Below, piece after piece: positions 47,395-57,285 of a stretch of 64,000 bases of DNA. The notes below the pieces were generated by a model. The model saw nothing but the letters and a program-made list of their open reading frames with translations, searched no databases and was not told the DNA's origin. Origin of the DNA: Planctomycetota bacterium. GTDB taxonomy: Bacteria; Planctomycetota; Phycisphaerae; UBA1845; UTPLA1. Every line of letters begins with the position of its first letter. Within the stretch, counting starts at the first letter, position 1. The stretch lies in contig QEVG01000005.1 in assembly GCA_003576905.1 (NCBI GenBank), positions 62,001 to 126,000 on the forward strand. The letters run 5' to 3'. The translations under genes and the position numbers were made by a program.

Positions 47395-50299
47395 AGCCGG
47401 CGACGGGCGAAGCCGCGCGGAGCATGAAGCCTCGCGCGTGCTCGCCTGTGTCGCCATCGTGGCCCTGGCCGGAAACTGCCTGCTGAACTGCCCCTCGCGC
47501 TTTTCCGAGAAGCACCTCGCCGATACATCGCTTCTTCGGCCGGTCGTCGATCTGCTTGGCCTCTGGGGAAGGTTTCCGACCCCACGCGGGCTCGAGATTC
47601 GCAATCTCGTCTTTTACCTCGGCGCGGCCGCCCTCGCGGTCATTGCCGGGCTCCGTCTGGCCCTCGCCTATACCAGGCCGCGGCACTCGCTCGACGACCT
47701 GCTCGATGCCCGCGCGCGAGCGGCAAGCCCCTATCTGTGGTGGCTCCTGCTCATCGCCGTCAGTTGGCTCAGTTCGACCTTTTCACACGCCCCGGAAGTC
47801 TGCCAGGGGCAGACGATCGCGCGCATGCTGCACCTTTCTTGGTGGTGGCCCCTTGCCGCGATGCTTGCGCCGTCCGGTGCGAGGCTTCTTTCCGCGGGCC
47901 TGGTGGCGATTCTCACCGTCACCGCCGGCATCGGCATCTGGTATCACGTCGCGCGTGTACTGCCCGATCTGCCCGGCGCGCGACTTCAGTACCCGATCGG
48001 CAACGAGCTTTGGTTTGCCGCGTGCCTTCTTCCCGCCGCCTTGGTCGGCGCAGGGCTGGTGGTTGGCGGCTGGAAGCAGCCCGCCCCTCGCGTCTCGGAA
48101 AAAGCGGCGCAGTCGCCCGGCTGGCGGTCGGCGGCACGCGTGGCGGTGATGCTGCTCGGCGTCGGCATCCTCTTCGCCGCGCTGGCGCTGACGCGATCGC
48201 GCTCGGCCGCGGCGGGCTTGATCTGCGGCATCTTCCTCGTGGTCGCCCTGCAGACGCCCAGGTCGCGCCGCCTTCCGGTCGTGCTGATCATGCTCCTGGT
48301 CGGCATCGGCGGCGCGCTTCTGCTTCAGTCCTGGCGAACGACCGGTTCCACGGGCCTTCGCGCCCATTCCATCCGCGCCCGGCTTGACTACGAATGGCCC
48401 TACGCGATTCGCCTGTTTCTCGAAAAGCCCATCGCCGGAAATGGCGATGGGGCCTACGCCCTCCTGGCAGGGCAGTTCGGACGCGAGGACCAGCTCGACG
48501 ACCCCAACGTCATGCGGTTCGACGAGCGAAGCTGGCCGGCCCACGCGCACAACGAGTTTCTTGAGCTTCTCTCGGACGTCGGACTTGTCGGCGCGGCGGC
48601 CTTCATGCTGGCACTGCTCATTCCCCTGTACCGGGCCGTTCAATACTGCGACCGGCGCAGGGGCGATGCCGCGGCCGCGGCCGATCGCTGGCTGGTGATC
48701 GGCCTGGCGGGCGCGCTGGCGGCCTCCATCGTCGAGGCGTGCGGGACGCCGTCGATCCGTGAGCCGGGCGCGATGCCGATTCTCCTGACAGTCTGGGCGT
48801 GTCTCTGGGCGATGGTCCGCCGCGATGCCCCCGTGCCCGTGCCCGTGGCGGACGAGAAACCGCTGGCCGCCGCGACGATACGGCTCTTTGGCGCGTGCGT
48901 GTGTGTCGCGGCGCTGGCCCTGGGATATCGCGGCGCGCAGGACTGGCGGGCGATGCGGGCGCGCTTCGAGGCGGGGCGGATGATGGACTCGGGGGCCTAC
49001 GGCGAGGCGGCCCGCCAGGCCGATTTCGCGAGCCGCGCCGCCCTCGATCCATTTCAGCAGGCGCTGGCCCGGATGATCTCCGTGTGGGCTCGCTCGCTCG
49101 AGATTGACCATGCGATGGCCGCGCAGGACGGGCCGCCGCCGGCGGACGTCATCGACAGGTCGGCCCAGGCGCTGGCGCGCCTCGGCCGGCTCAAGTTCGT
49201 GGCCCCCCGTTTTCTGCGCGTCGCACGGCTGGAGGCGGACATCGAGCTGAACCGCGCCCGGGCCTATGAACGGCGCGGCGAGCCGGCCAACGTCGCGCAT
49301 TGCCAGGAGCGCTTTGTTCTCGCCCTTCGGCAGGCGCGCGCGGATGACCCGTTCCTCGTTGAGCGCGTGGAACAGATATGGGTCATTGACGGCGCCGCCG
49401 GCGTTCAGGATCGTCTGCTCTGGCTGCGCTGCCTCCTGCGCGGCGGCGAGGTGGACCACCGCGTCGTCGCCATGGTTCGCCAGCTCTCCGGCGTGCCCGG
49501 TTTCGGTGATGCGGTGCAGGCCGGCGTTTCGCTCGCGCTGCAATCCGAGGACGCCGAACCGCGCGAGTGGCCCGATCGACTCGCTCCCGAGAGCTGCCGC
49601 ATCGCCGCGCTGGCGGCGCAGCTCGCCGGCCGGACCGATGACGCCTGCGCGCTCCTCGCGACGGCGCGATCGCTCTATGAAAGGGCCGGCCCGCGGCTCT
49701 TCGCCGGACATTCCGCGGCGCTGCATGAGGAAGCGCGGTACCGGTTCGCGGCGCAGCCGTTCGACCGGACGGGCGAGGTCCTGGACCTTCTCGCCAGGGC
49801 GTACGCCGTGGCCTACGGGCCGGCGGATCGCGAGACGGTGCTGCACGACGTGACGCTGGGGCGGACGCGCGCTGCGGTGCTGCTCGCCGAGGGAAAGGAA
49901 AAGTCCGCCGGCGCGCAACTCAAGGCGATTCTCGGCGCCAATCAGCCCGATGAATCGGCCCTGCTGGCCGTCGCCTACGTGGACCTCGCGCGGTCCTTCA
50001 TCGCGAAAAAGGAAAATGCGGAAAGGGTTATTGACTGGCTCGGACGGGCACAGGAACTATACCCCCTGGACCCGCGCGCGCTCGTCCTGTGGGCCGAGGC
50101 GTACCTGGTGACCGGCGATCACCGGCTCGCGCTCAACGTGCTCGAGCGCGCGTTCAGCTTGTCGAGGCCCGTGGATTGGGTGGAACTCACGCGAAGGCTC
50201 CGTGCCCGGTACCCGGACTCGCCGGCCTGGGCCGAACTGGTGCGAAGACACCCCGACGCGGCGATTGATGCGGCCGCGACGCGCCCCGCCGACGGTTAG
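47372..50299 (+). CDS. O-antigen-ligase-like membrane protein with TPR tail
   Basis: 975 residues. Twelve or so hydrophobic helices in the first 520 residues. LYEW...NGDGAYALLAGQFG and HAHNEFLELLSDVGLVGAAAFMLAL, with the essential-type histidine loop, match the Wzy_C/O-antigen-ligase family. The C-terminal 430 residues are soluble, helical and TPR-like (AVRYVDLARSFIAKKENAERVIDWLGRAQELYPLDPRALVLWAEAYLVTGDHRLA). The role would be transfer or polymerisation of a lipid-linked glycan. The start ATG 47372 lies within the end of radA. It is the third membrane glycan enzyme of the window with a TPR tail. Confidence 0.82.
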   Translation: MPSDTLVEAGDGRSRAEHEASRVLACVAIVALAGNCLLNCPSRFSEKHLADTSLLRPVVDLLGLWGRFPTPRGLEIRNLVFYLGAAALAVIAGLRLALAYTRPRHSLDDLLDARARAASPYLWWLLLIAVSWLSSTFSHAPEVCQGQTIARMLHLSWWWPLAAMLAPSGARLLSAGLVAILTVTAGIGIWYHVARVLPDLPGARLQYPIGNELWFAACLLPAALVGAGLVVGGWKQPAPRVSEKAAQSPGWRSAARVAVMLLGVGILFAALALTRSRSAAAGLICGIFLVVALQTPRSRRLPVVLIMLLVGIGGALLLQSWRTTGSTGLRAHSIRARLDYEWPYAIRLFLEKPIAGNGDGAYALLAGQFGREDQLDDPNVMRFDERSWPAHAHNEFLELLSDVGLVGAAAFMLALLIPLYRAVQYCDRRRGDAAAAADRWLVIGLAGALAASIVEACGTPSIREPGAMPILLTVWACLWAMVRRDAPVPVPVADEKPLAAATIRLFGACVCVAALALGYRGAQDWRAMRARFEAGRMMDSGAYGEAARQADFASRAALDPFQQALARMISVWARSLEIDHAMAAQDGPPPADVIDRSAQALARLGRLKFVAPRFLRVARLEADIELNRARAYERRGEPANVAHCQERFVLALRQARADDPFLVERVEQIWVIDGAAGVQDRLLWLRCLLRGGEVDHRVVAMVRQLSGVPGFGDAVQAGVSLALQSEDAEPREWPDRLAPESCRIAALAAQLAGRTDDACALLATARSLYERAGPRLFAGHSAALHEEARYRFAAQPFDRTGEVLDLLARAYAVAYGPADRETVLHDVTLGRTRAAVLLAEGKEKSAGAQLKAILGANQPDESALLAVAYVDLARSFIAKKENAERVIDWLGRAQELYPLDPRALVLWAEAYLVTGDHRLALNVLERAFSLSRPVDWVELTRRLRARYPDSPAWAELVRRHPDAAIDAAATRPADG

Positions 50300-50355
50300 G
50301 CGGCGACGGCAGCGGGCGGCGCGAGACGTTCGATCCGCGAGCCTGGGACGGCGGC

Positions 50356-50384
50356 TTGCGGCGGGAATCGGCCCCGGTTAGACT
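50356..50384 (+). promoter_or_regulatory. Promoter of guaB
   Basis: TTGCGG (50356-50361), 17 bp, TAGACT (50379-50384), 23 bp before the start codon. Leader of about 17 nt, containing the ribosome-binding site AGGGAAA. Confidence 0.65.
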
Positions 50385-50407
50385 CCGCCTGACCAGGGAA
50401 ACCGGTC

Positions 50408-51928
50408 ATGCATCACAAGATTCTCGGCGACGCGATCACCTTCGATGATGTCCTCCTTGTTCCGGCGCGCAGCAGCGTCGTTCCCCGTGACGCCGACGTT
50501 CGCACACTCCTCACCCGCAACATCCCGCTGAACATTCCCCTTGTTTCCGCCCCGATGGACACCGTGACCGAGGCGAGCCTTGCCATCGCGCTCGCCCAGG
50601 AGGGCGGCATTGGGATCATTCACAAGAACCTGAGCGTCGAAACACAGTGCCGCGAGGTCGACAAGGTCAAACGCAGCGCCAACGGCGTCATCGTCGATCC
50701 GGTTACGCTTCGGCCGACCGACACCGTCGAGCAGGCCGCCGAGCTGATGCGCCTGCACAACGTGTCGGGCGTTCCGATCACGCTTGAAGACGGCTCGCTC
50801 GTCGGCATCCTGACGCGCCGCGATCTGAAGTTCATGGAGCACTGGCCCAAGGAAGGCCCCAAGAGTACCGGTCCCAGGTCGGCGCGGCAGGGCGGCATGC
50901 TGGTGGATGAGGTCATGACCAAGGAGAACCTCGTCACCGCGCCGCCGAACACGTCGCTCGACGAAGCCGACCGGATCCTCCAGCGCCACAAGGTCGAAAA
51001 GCTGCTCCTCGTGGACCCCCAGAACAAGCTCGCCGGGCTCATCACCATCAAGGACATCGACAAGAACCGCCAGTTCCCGAACAGCTGCCGGGATCAGCGC
51101 GGCCGCCTGCGCGTCGGCGCGGCCGTCGGCGTGCACGACTACGACCGCGTCGCGGCGCTCATCGAAAACGGCGTCGACGTCATTTCCGTCGACAGCGCCC
51201 ACGGGCACAGCGAAAACGTCATTCAGACCGTCCGGAAAATCCGAGCGACCTATGACATCGATATCATCGCCGGCAACATCGCCACGGCGGACGCCGCCCG
51301 GGAGCTTATTGACGCCGGGGCGGACGCCCTCAAGGTCGGCATCGGGCCCGGCTCGATCTGTACGACCCGGATCGTGTCCGGGGTGGGCATGCCGCAGGTC
51401 ACGGCCATATTCAATGTCGGGGCCGTGGCCGAGGAGGCGGGAATCCCGGTCATCGCCGACGGCGGCGTGCGGTTTTCAGGGGACATCACCAAGGCTATTG
51501 CCGCCGGCGCTCATTGTGTCATGATGGGGTCGCTTTTTGCCGGGCTGGAAGAAAGCCCCGGCAGCGTGATCTACTGGAAAGGCCGGCGTTTCAAGGAATA
51601 CCGCGGAATGGGCTCCCTCGGGGCCATGGTTTCCGGCAGCGCCGACCGATACAGTCAGAAGGGAGAAACCCCCCGCGACAAGCTCGTCCCCGAAGGGGTC
51701 GAGGGTCGCGTTCCGTATCGCGGACGCCTGGCGGAGCTTACGTACCAGCTCGTCGGCGGACTTCGCGCGGGCATGGGTTACTGCGGCGCGGCCTCTATCG
51801 AGGACCTCCGCCGCGATGCAAGATTCGTGCGCGTTTCAGGCGCGGGAATGGTCGAATCGCACCCGCACAACCTGTACATCACAGAGGAAGCTCCGAACTA
51901 TGCGGCAGAACATATCGTCGAAGTGTGA
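50408..51928 (+). CDS. guaB: IMP dehydrogenase
   Basis: 506 residues. The TIM barrel starts [13 protein letters not shown]; two CBS domains (about 95-215, the Bateman insert) follow; then [28 protein letters not shown] with the catalytic Cys318, [12 protein letters not shown] and the flap region [10 protein letters not shown]. It oxidises IMP to XMP, the committed step of GMP synthesis, in the cytoplasm. With purC, and with amn on the AMP side, it makes a scattered purine group. The lipoprotein gene that follows starts inside its last 29 bases. Confidence 0.98.
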   Translation: MHHKILGDAITFDDVLLVPARSSVVPRDADVRTLLTRNIPLNIPLVSAPMDTVTEASLAIALAQEGGIGIIHKNLSVETQCREVDKVKRSANGVIVDPVTLRPTDTVEQAAELMRLHNVSGVPITLEDGSLVGILTRRDLKFMEHWPKEGPKSTGPRSARQGGMLVDEVMTKENLVTAPPNTSLDEADRILQRHKVEKLLLVDPQNKLAGLITIKDIDKNRQFPNSCRDQRGRLRVGAAVGVHDYDRVAALIENGVDVISVDSAHGHSENVIQTVRKIRATYDIDIIAGNIATADAARELIDAGADALKVGIGPGSICTTRIVSGVGMPQVTAIFNVGAVAEEAGIPVIADGGVRFSGDITKAIAAGAHCVMMGSLFAGLEESPGSVIYWKGRRFKEYRGMGSLGAMVSGSADRYSQKGETPRDKLVPEGVEGRVPYRGRLAELTYQLVGGLRAGMGYCGAASIEDLRRDARFVRVSGAGMVESHPHNLYITEEAPNYAAEHIVEV

Positions 51929-52607
51929 GATGCGAAGAATCAGCGGAAGTCGGCGGGTCGGGGTGGCGCTGTGCGCGGCGCTCGGCATGGCGCTCGGCTC
52001 GGGCTGCGCGCAATTGAACGATCCGTGGAAGGACTCAAGCGCCGCCATTGATGCCGATATGACGACACCCAGCACCAACGCCTACGAATCGAAGCCGGGC
52101 ACCAGCGCCAATCCGCGCCGGACATGGGAATCGTCAAACGTCACCTATGCCAACGGCGTCGTCACGCACTGGCCCCTTTGGTGGGAGGATCCGTTTGAGG
52201 ACAAGGGCAATCGCGACAAACCTCCGGCCGACGGCAATGAGAGCGCGCCCGACAACGTCTTCGCATGGAACTGGGTGGATTATCTGCACATGCCCTATGG
52301 GCCGGCCCGTTACTTTCTGAACACGGTCGGCTTCCCGGTCAGCGCGGTCGTCACGCCGCCGGGCACACTGATGGAAAGCGACGGCAAGATCTCGAAGCAG
52401 TTCCTGGGATATGACCACGACGCCCAGCGGTCCGATTCGGCCCTGCGCGAGCCGCCCGACGTCGACATCCTCGACCGGCGGGCGTTTATCGACGAAACAC
52501 CCACCGACGAGGAATTCCAGCCCGTGGAAGGTGAGAATGCTCCGCCACCCGCGGGGGAGCCTGCGCCTCCGGCCGGCGTGGGCCAGATGGTCCCGACCAA
52601 ATCCTAG
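51900..52607 (+). CDS. Lipoprotein, unknown, downstream of guaB
   Basis: About 235 residues from ATG 51900, which has GAGGAAG nine bases upstream and lies within guaB; an ATG at 51930 just after the guaB stop is the alternative (225 residues). The lipoprotein signal ends LGSGC. The mature protein has an acidic, Pro-rich character with a conserved-looking core ([50 protein letters not shown]). I do not recognise the family but expect it to be restricted to this phylum. Translation is coupled to guaB. Confidence 0.6.
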   Translation: MRQNISSKCEMRRISGSRRVGVALCAALGMALGSGCAQLNDPWKDSSAAIDADMTTPSTNAYESKPGTSANPRRTWESSNVTYANGVVTHWPLWWEDPFEDKGNRDKPPADGNESAPDNVFAWNWVDYLHMPYGPARYFLNTVGFPVSAVVTPPGTLMESDGKISKQFLGYDHDAQRSDSALREPPDVDILDRRAFIDETPTDEEFQPVEGENAPPPAGEPAPPAGVGQMVPTKS

Positions 52608-52653
52608 CGCGCGGCCTCGCGTCGAACCCGCCCGGGGTCGATGTCGGACACGG

Positions 52654-54087
52654 CTACCGCCGTCCGCCGGAGTGGTCCGCGCCGGCGAATCGCGCGACCA
52701 CGGCCTTCCAGACGACATACAGCACCGCCAGCGCCGTTAAAAGCGCGAGCGTCATTAGACTGTCCCGGCTACCGGTGCGGAGGTCGGAGCTGATGATGCT
52801 CGCGCCGATCGCCAGCTCGATCACGATGAGCAGCCCGGCGACTGCCATCCCGAAGGGCGTACGAAACACGTTCGAAGGAAACGCCCGGCCCTCCCTTCGA
52901 TCACGCAGCCGAAACACGATCATGCTGGCGTAGGTCAGACCGAATAGCAGCGCGCTGGCCAGGAAGTAGATCCGGAGAATGTCCTCGAAGCGCCGATTGA
53001 CCACGAAGGCGCACGCCAGTACCGCGCCGACAACCAGCGAGGCGACCGGCGCTTGCTTCGCGCTCATGCGGCCCAGGGCGCGAAACGTCAGTCCGTCGCG
53101 GGCCATCGCATAGGTCACGCGAATGTTGGCGAGAAACGTGCTGCTAAGCGCCCCGAGACAGACCAGCGCGCTGGCGATAAGGATCATCTCGTTGACGGGG
53201 TACCCGGTGAGCGGGGCGAAGATCATGGCCGGCACGCTCCGCACGCCGGCCATCTGATCCGGCCGCGCGGCGCACAGCAGCGCGTAGTTGTAAAAGCAGT
53301 ACACCGCCGTGAGCACGGTCACCGTCGCGAGCAGGGCGCGCGGCAGCGCCCGATTTACGTCGCGCGTCTCCTCGGCGAGCTTTGCCGAGTCGTTCGCGCC
53401 CGAATACGACCAGAACGCGGGCAGCAGCGCGAGAAGGTACGACTCCAGCGTCGCGCCGCCCGTCGGGGCGGCTGCCTGCGCCGCGGGCACTGCCCGGCGC
53501 GCCATGAGCAGCGCCCCGACGGCAATCGCCACGACGGCGGAAGTCTTCAGGAATGTGAGGAGGTTCTGGGTGACGGCCCCGGTACGAAGGCCAAGGGCGT
53601 TGACCGTGGTGACCGCCGCGATGGCCGCGCAGCCGAAGAGCGGCGCGGACCAAGGCTGATCCATCACGAGCAGCTCGGCGATGAACTCCCCGAAGGCCGC
53701 GGCGATCGTGCCCGCTCCGCCGCCGACAATGAAAATGGTGAACGACCAGCCGAAGAAAAACGCCGCAAAATCGCCGTAGGCTTCGCGGAGAAACTGGTAT
53801 TCCCCTCCGGCCCGCGGAAACCGCGTGGCCAGCTCGGCGGTGACAAAGCTCTGCAGGAGCGTGACAAAGCCGGCGACGACCCAGATCGATAACAGGGCTC
53901 CCGGACTGTGCAGATGTTTCGCCGCTTCCCCCGGCGTCGCGAAGATACCGGAGCCGATCGCCACGCCGACGCCGACGCAGGCCACGCTGACCGGGCCGAG
54001 TATCCGCCGCAGCGGCGCCCCAGGGCCGCCCACCGGTTCCGAAGAAACGTGTCGGGCATCGGCGGCTGGCTGCGATCCGTCGTCCAT
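52654..54087 (-). CDS. APC-superfamily amino-acid permease
   Basis: 477 residues, twelve hydrophobic helices. First helix motif GVGVAIGSGIFATPGEAA (the G-S-G-I-F signature), then RAGGEYQFLREAYGDF in helix 2-3, and a conserved cytoplasmic loop MSAKQAPVASLVVGAVLA. APC transporters move amino acids or polyamines by exchange or proton symport; the substrate cannot be predicted. It is next to purC on the same strand (33 bp) and might be co-transcribed. Confidence 0.88.
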   Translation of the reverse strand: MDDGSQPAADARHVSSEPVGGPGAPLRRILGPVSVACVGVGVAIGSGIFATPGEAAKHLHSPGALLSIWVVAGFVTLLQSFVTAELATRFPRAGGEYQFLREAYGDFAAFFFGWSFTIFIVGGGAGTIAAAFGEFIAELLVMDQPWSAPLFGCAAIAAVTTVNALGLRTGAVTQNLLTFLKTSAVVAIAVGALLMARRAVPAAQAAAPTGGATLESYLLALLPAFWSYSGANDSAKLAEETRDVNRALPRALLATVTVLTAVYCFYNYALLCAARPDQMAGVRSVPAMIFAPLTGYPVNEMILIASALVCLGALSSTFLANIRVTYAMARDGLTFRALGRMSAKQAPVASLVVGAVLACAFVVNRRFEDILRIYFLASALLFGLTYASMIVFRLRDRREGRAFPSNVFRTPFGMAVAGLLIVIELAIGASIISSDLRTGSRDSLMTLALLTALAVLYVVWKAVVARFAGADHSGGRR

Positions 54088-54120
54088 CCGCGCGGTTATA
54101 TCGTGCGATCGGTGCCGCCG

Positions 54121-55026
54121 CTATGCCGCGAAGCGCTCCCTTGTAATGCGTTCGTATGCTTCAACATATCGCGCGCGGGTCGCCTCGATCACGTCCTCGG
54201 GAAGCGCCGGACCGGGCGGCGTCTTGTCCCATTTGCCCTCGGCACACAACCGCTCGAGGTAGTCGCGGACATATTGCTTGTCGAAGCTCTGCTGCGCGCG
54301 GCCCGGCGCATACCGGTCCGCCGGCCAGAACCTGCTTGAATCGGGCGTAAGTACTTCGTCAATCAGGATGATGCCCTCGGCGGTCCGGCCGAACTCGAAC
54401 TTCGTGTCTGCGACAAGGATTCCGCGCTCTGCGGCGTAGGACGCAGCTTCGCGGTACAGGGTCAGCGTCTTGTCACGCAGTTCGCGCATTACGTCCTCGC
54501 CGACATGCCGGCACGCCGTCTCAAATGAGATATTCTCATCGTGTCCGGTCTCGGCCTTGGTCGCCGGTGTAAAAATCGGCTCCGGCAGTCGCTCGCATTC
54601 GCGCAGACCCGGGGGAAGCCGGATGCCGCAGACGGTGCCATATGCCTGGTACTCCTTCCATCCGCTCCCCGCCAGGTAGCCTCGGGCGACGCACTCAATC
54701 GGAATCACCTCGGCCTTGCGGCACAGCATCGCGCGGCCGCGCAGTTCCTCGGCGGCGGCCTCAAAACCCGCGGGGACCGTGGCGTCAATCACCTCGACAA
54801 GATGGTGGGGGCAGCGGCCCGCGAAGCGATTGAACCAGAACCGCGAAAGCGCCGTGAGGACGCGTCCCTTGTGTGGAATGGGATCCGGCAGCACCACGTC
54901 GAACGCACTGAGCCGGTCGGTCGTGACGATGAGCAGCCGGTCGCCCAGATCGTAGATGTCGCGTACCTTGCCGCGCCGCACGCTGTGCCCGCGGACAGTG
55001 GTCTCCCAAAGCGTTTGCGTCGCCAT
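54121..55026 (-). CDS. purC: Phosphoribosylaminoimidazole-succinocarboxamide synthase
   Basis: 301 residues. ATG 55026 has AAGGAGG upstream. SAICAR synthetase motifs: RGKVRDIYDLG, VTTDRLSAFDVVLPDPIPHKGRVLTALS, IPIECVARGYLAGSGWKEY, DTKFEFGR, DEVLTPDSSRFWPA, SFDKQYVRDYL. It joins CAIR with aspartate in purine synthesis. The length and the insert around residues 145-160 are those of the longer bacterial/eukaryote-like form. Divergent from HU copy 2 with 380 bp between the starts. Confidence 0.97.
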   Translation of the reverse strand: MATQTLWETTVRGHSVRRGKVRDIYDLGDRLLIVTTDRLSAFDVVLPDPIPHKGRVLTALSRFWFNRFAGRCPHHLVEVIDATVPAGFEAAAEELRGRAMLCRKAEVIPIECVARGYLAGSGWKEYQAYGTVCGIRLPPGLRECERLPEPIFTPATKAETGHDENISFETACRHVGEDVMRELRDKTLTLYREAASYAAERGILVADTKFEFGRTAEGIILIDEVLTPDSSRFWPADRYAPGRAQQSFDKQYVRDYLERLCAEGKWDKTPPGPALPEDVIEATRARYVEAYERITRERFAA

Positions 55027-55076
55027 GTCCCGCCCTCCTTGGAGGAACTGCCCGGACGCGCCGGAGCGGTCCTCGG

Positions 55077-55107
55077 AAAGTAGGCGGCCGACGCGCGAGC
55101 CTGTCAA
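55077..55107 (-). promoter_or_regulatory. Possible promoter of purC
   Basis: Minus strand: TTGACA (55102-55107), 19 bp, TACTTT (55077-55082). Perfect -35, slightly long spacer. About 50 bp before the start codon. Confidence 0.45.
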
Positions 55108-55300
55108 GGATTCGAGGGCTCCTCCGGCGCCGCGATCCGTGGAAGACGCAGACTGGCTCGGCTGTTTGCCCGCGTTTTCGGGTTTCGACCGCCGCAGCCT
55201 GCCCGGCCGGACCGACCGCCCGGCGGACCTTTCGCCTGCGGTCGGCCCCGATTTTGCACGCCGGCTTGCATTTTTTTACGGTTTCCGCGCCGGGGAGGGA

Positions 55301-55329
55301 TTGATTCCGGGCGGGGGGGTCGCTATTTT
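55301..55329 (+). promoter_or_regulatory. Promoter of HU copy 2
   Basis: TTGATT (55301-55306), 17 bp, TATTTT (55324-55329). The leader to ATG 55409 would be about 73 nt. Confidence 0.6.
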
Positions 55330-55408
55330 GTCCATCCCTGTCGGCGTGAAAGCCGGCTTGAATGGTCCTGGTACAGCAGCAATAAGCATCGCAAGCGAAG
55401 GAGTGAAC

Positions 55409-55717
55409 ATGGCTGCCGGAATGAGCAAGAGCGCGTTGATTCGACACCTGGCCGAGAAAAATGAGCTGACCCGCGCGCAGGTCGTCCAGTTCCTCGACAC
55501 CCTCGTCAACACCGCCTACAAGGAGGCCAAGAACGGCTTCATGATGCCGGGCCTGGGCAAGCTGGTTCTGGTGAACCGCAAGGCGCGCATGGGCCGAAAC
55601 CCCGCGACCGGCGAAGCGATCAAGATTCCCGCGAAGAAGGTCGTCAAGTTCCGCGTGGCCAAGGCCGCGAAGGACGCGATCCTCGGTGGCGGCGGCGCAA
55701 AGAAGAAGGGCAAGTGA
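55409..55717 (+). CDS. hup: HU-family DNA-binding protein (copy 2)
   Basis: 102 residues; AAGGAGTG upstream of the ATG. Same fold and arm motif (GRNPATGEAIKIPAKKVVKF) as copy 1 at 39812. It differs in the first helices and has a glycine-lysine tail (GGGGAKKKGK), a short extension which copy 1 lacks. Two HU copies permit homo- and heterodimers, as HupA/HupB do in enterobacteria. Own promoter and own terminator: a single-gene unit. Confidence 0.93.
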   Translation: MAAGMSKSALIRHLAEKNELTRAQVVQFLDTLVNTAYKEAKNGFMMPGLGKLVLVNRKARMGRNPATGEAIKIPAKKVVKFRVAKAAKDAILGGGGAKKKGK

Positions 55718-55741
55718 TTCTTTCCCGGTCGCGGAATTGAT

Positions 55742-55809
55742 CAGGCGATGACGGCGTGGCCCTGAGCGAATGCCCGGTTCGGCGACGCCCTCATCGCCTG
55801 TGCCTTTTT
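55742..55809 (+). terminator. Terminator of HU copy 2
   Basis: CAGGCGATGA (55742-55751) pairs perfectly with TCATCGCCTG (55791-55800); an inner GGCGT/ACGCC extends the stem. It is followed by TGCC and five T residues (55805-55809). Confidence 0.75.
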
Positions 55810-55971
55810 CCTGACGGACGCCCCCTCCCGCGAAAGTCGCGTGACCTATGTGAAGGGCGTCCGTAAACATGGAAAACACCGTTCGCGGAAGACTATCATC
55901 GCAGATGGACCGGGTGTCCGACCCGGCGGAATCGCAATCGTGTGGGCCTCATGACTTTCTGGCTTGCTTTT

Positions 55972-56001
55972 TTGCTTGACGGAAAGGGGCCCGGATATCA
56001 T
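55972..56001 (+). promoter_or_regulatory. Possible promoter of the DksA-like gene
   Basis: TTGCTT (55972-55977), 18 bp, TATCAT (55996-56001), about 70 bp before ATG 56070. Confidence 0.45.
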
Positions 56002-56069
56002 TCTTTTTCCTCCCGCCGGCCGGCAGGGCCGGTGGCACGAGGCTCTTGCCCACCAGGGAATCGCGAGTA

Positions 56070-56717
56070 ATGGCCAAACCCACGAAGAGCGCCGCAAAGA
56101 AAAGCACTCCGGCTAAGTCTTCCGCCGCGAAGGCCAAGACCAAGGCAGCCGCCAAGGCTCCGGCGCCGAAGGCCAAACCGCCGGAGAAGACCGCGAAGTC
56201 CAAGCCGCTTTCCAAGGCGAAAGCGCCGCGCGAGGCCGTGCCCGAAATGCCCGCCGCCGCGAAGCGCGGCGCGGCCCGGGAGCATCGCGAGGAAGCGGTG
56301 GAAAAGCCGGTCGTGCCCGCCAAGCCGCTGGTCGACAGCGAGTTCACCACGAGCATGCGCGATGCCCTCGCGGCGCAGCGGCAGCGGCTCCTTGCCGTGG
56401 TGCAGACGACCCAGGCCCAGATGGCCGAGAAATCCGGTGATCTCGCCGACCTGAGCGATCGCGCGTCCGAAGGCTTTGAGGACGAACTTGACATGGGACT
56501 TATGGCCATCGAGGCGGCGCAGCTCGAGGACATCGAAGCCGCGATCCAGCGCATCGACGAAGGCAGCTACGGCCTCTGCGTCGATTGCGCCAAGGCGATT
56601 CCGCGCAAACGGCTGGAAGTCCTCCCGTTCGCGCGGCGCTGCCTCGCCTGCGAAGGCCAGGCTGAGCGGCGCATGAAAGTCGTCGAAGAAGAGGCGGAAG
56701 AAGAGGACTTCGACTAG
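56070..56717 (+). CDS. DksA/TraR-family zinc-finger protein with histone-H1-like N-terminal tail
   Basis: 215 residues. The first 75 are Lys/Ala/Pro-rich (KPTKSAAKKSTPAKSS, KAKTKAAAKAPAPKAK and so on), like the tail of histone H1. From about residue 90 comes the DksA/TraR coiled coil (SMRDALAAQRQRLLAVV...) with DELDMGLMAIEAAQLEDIEAAIQRIDEGSYGLC and the zinc finger C-V-D-C...C-L-A-C. DksA proteins enter the RNA-polymerase secondary channel and, with ppGpp, tune transcription. The conserved acidic coil-tip motif of DksA (D-x-x-D-x-A) appears as DLSDRASEGFEDE. The basic tail would allow DNA binding. Whether it is a functional DksA is not certain. Confidence 0.85.
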   Translation: MAKPTKSAAKKSTPAKSSAAKAKTKAAAKAPAPKAKPPEKTAKSKPLSKAKAPREAVPEMPAAAKRGAAREHREEAVEKPVVPAKPLVDSEFTTSMRDALAAQRQRLLAVVQTTQAQMAEKSGDLADLSDRASEGFEDELDMGLMAIEAAQLEDIEAAIQRIDEGSYGLCVDCAKAIPRKRLEVLPFARRCLACEGQAERRMKVVEEEAEEEDFD

Positions 56718-56861
56718 GTTCCCCTCCTCCGCGCTGGGCCGTTCATCTATTTCGAAGCATCGGCACAGGATTCCCCAGCGTGGGCGCGCGCTTTCACCGC
56801 CGGGTTAGCTTGGGTCGCGCGCTCTCGGCGAGTTTCCCGTTCGACGCCGGAGGACGTCGCG

Positions 56862-57218
56862 CTATTTCTTTTTGAGCTGCTGCTTCGCACCGTCGTGGCG
56901 AAGCTCCAGGGTCGGGCCCATCATCATGTAAGTCGCCCCGTACTTGCGCTCCGGCTTGCCGGGCGTCTTCAGGACCAGGTTGAATCCGTCGAACTCGTAC
57001 TTGCCGGCGAGCCGGACCGTCTCGGTCCCGTTTAACGCCGTGGCGACGTAGGTGCCGTCATCCTTGAACGTGGCATTGTTGATGACGAATCCGGACTCGT
57101 CGGCCTTTGGATCGGCGTTCTCCCAGGAGCCGACCAGCGAGGAACTGCATCCGGCGGACCAGAAGCCGACCGCGACCAGGCACGACAGGCAGATACCGCG
57201 AACATTTGTTCGATTCAT
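56862..57218 (-). CDS. Small lipocalin-like lipoprotein, unknown
   Basis: 118 residues. GGAG upstream of ATG 57218. The lipoprotein signal ends WSAGC (Cys24). The mature part begins SSSLVGSWEN and contains FKDDGTYVATALNG, LAGKYEFDGFNLVLKTPG, a pattern of the small lipocalin-like or META-type beta-barrel domains that often start G-x-W. It ends KKK. The promoter lies just upstream (57286-57314). Function unknown. Confidence 0.7.
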   Translation of the reverse strand: MNRTNVRGICLSCLVAVGFWSAGCSSSLVGSWENADPKADESGFVINNATFKDDGTYVATALNGTETVRLAGKYEFDGFNLVLKTPGKPERKYGATYMMMGPTLELRHDGAKQQLKKK

Positions 57219-57285
57219 GTTGACTCCTCTCGATCGATGGGATGACTGGGGACCCTGCTTGCCAAATACCCTGCCCCCGCCGCGC

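Noticed and set aside
47783-49918. Long minus-strand open frame inside the O-antigen-ligase gene
   Set aside because: Mirror of a strongly coding plus strand; Arg/Gly/His-rich and without motifs.
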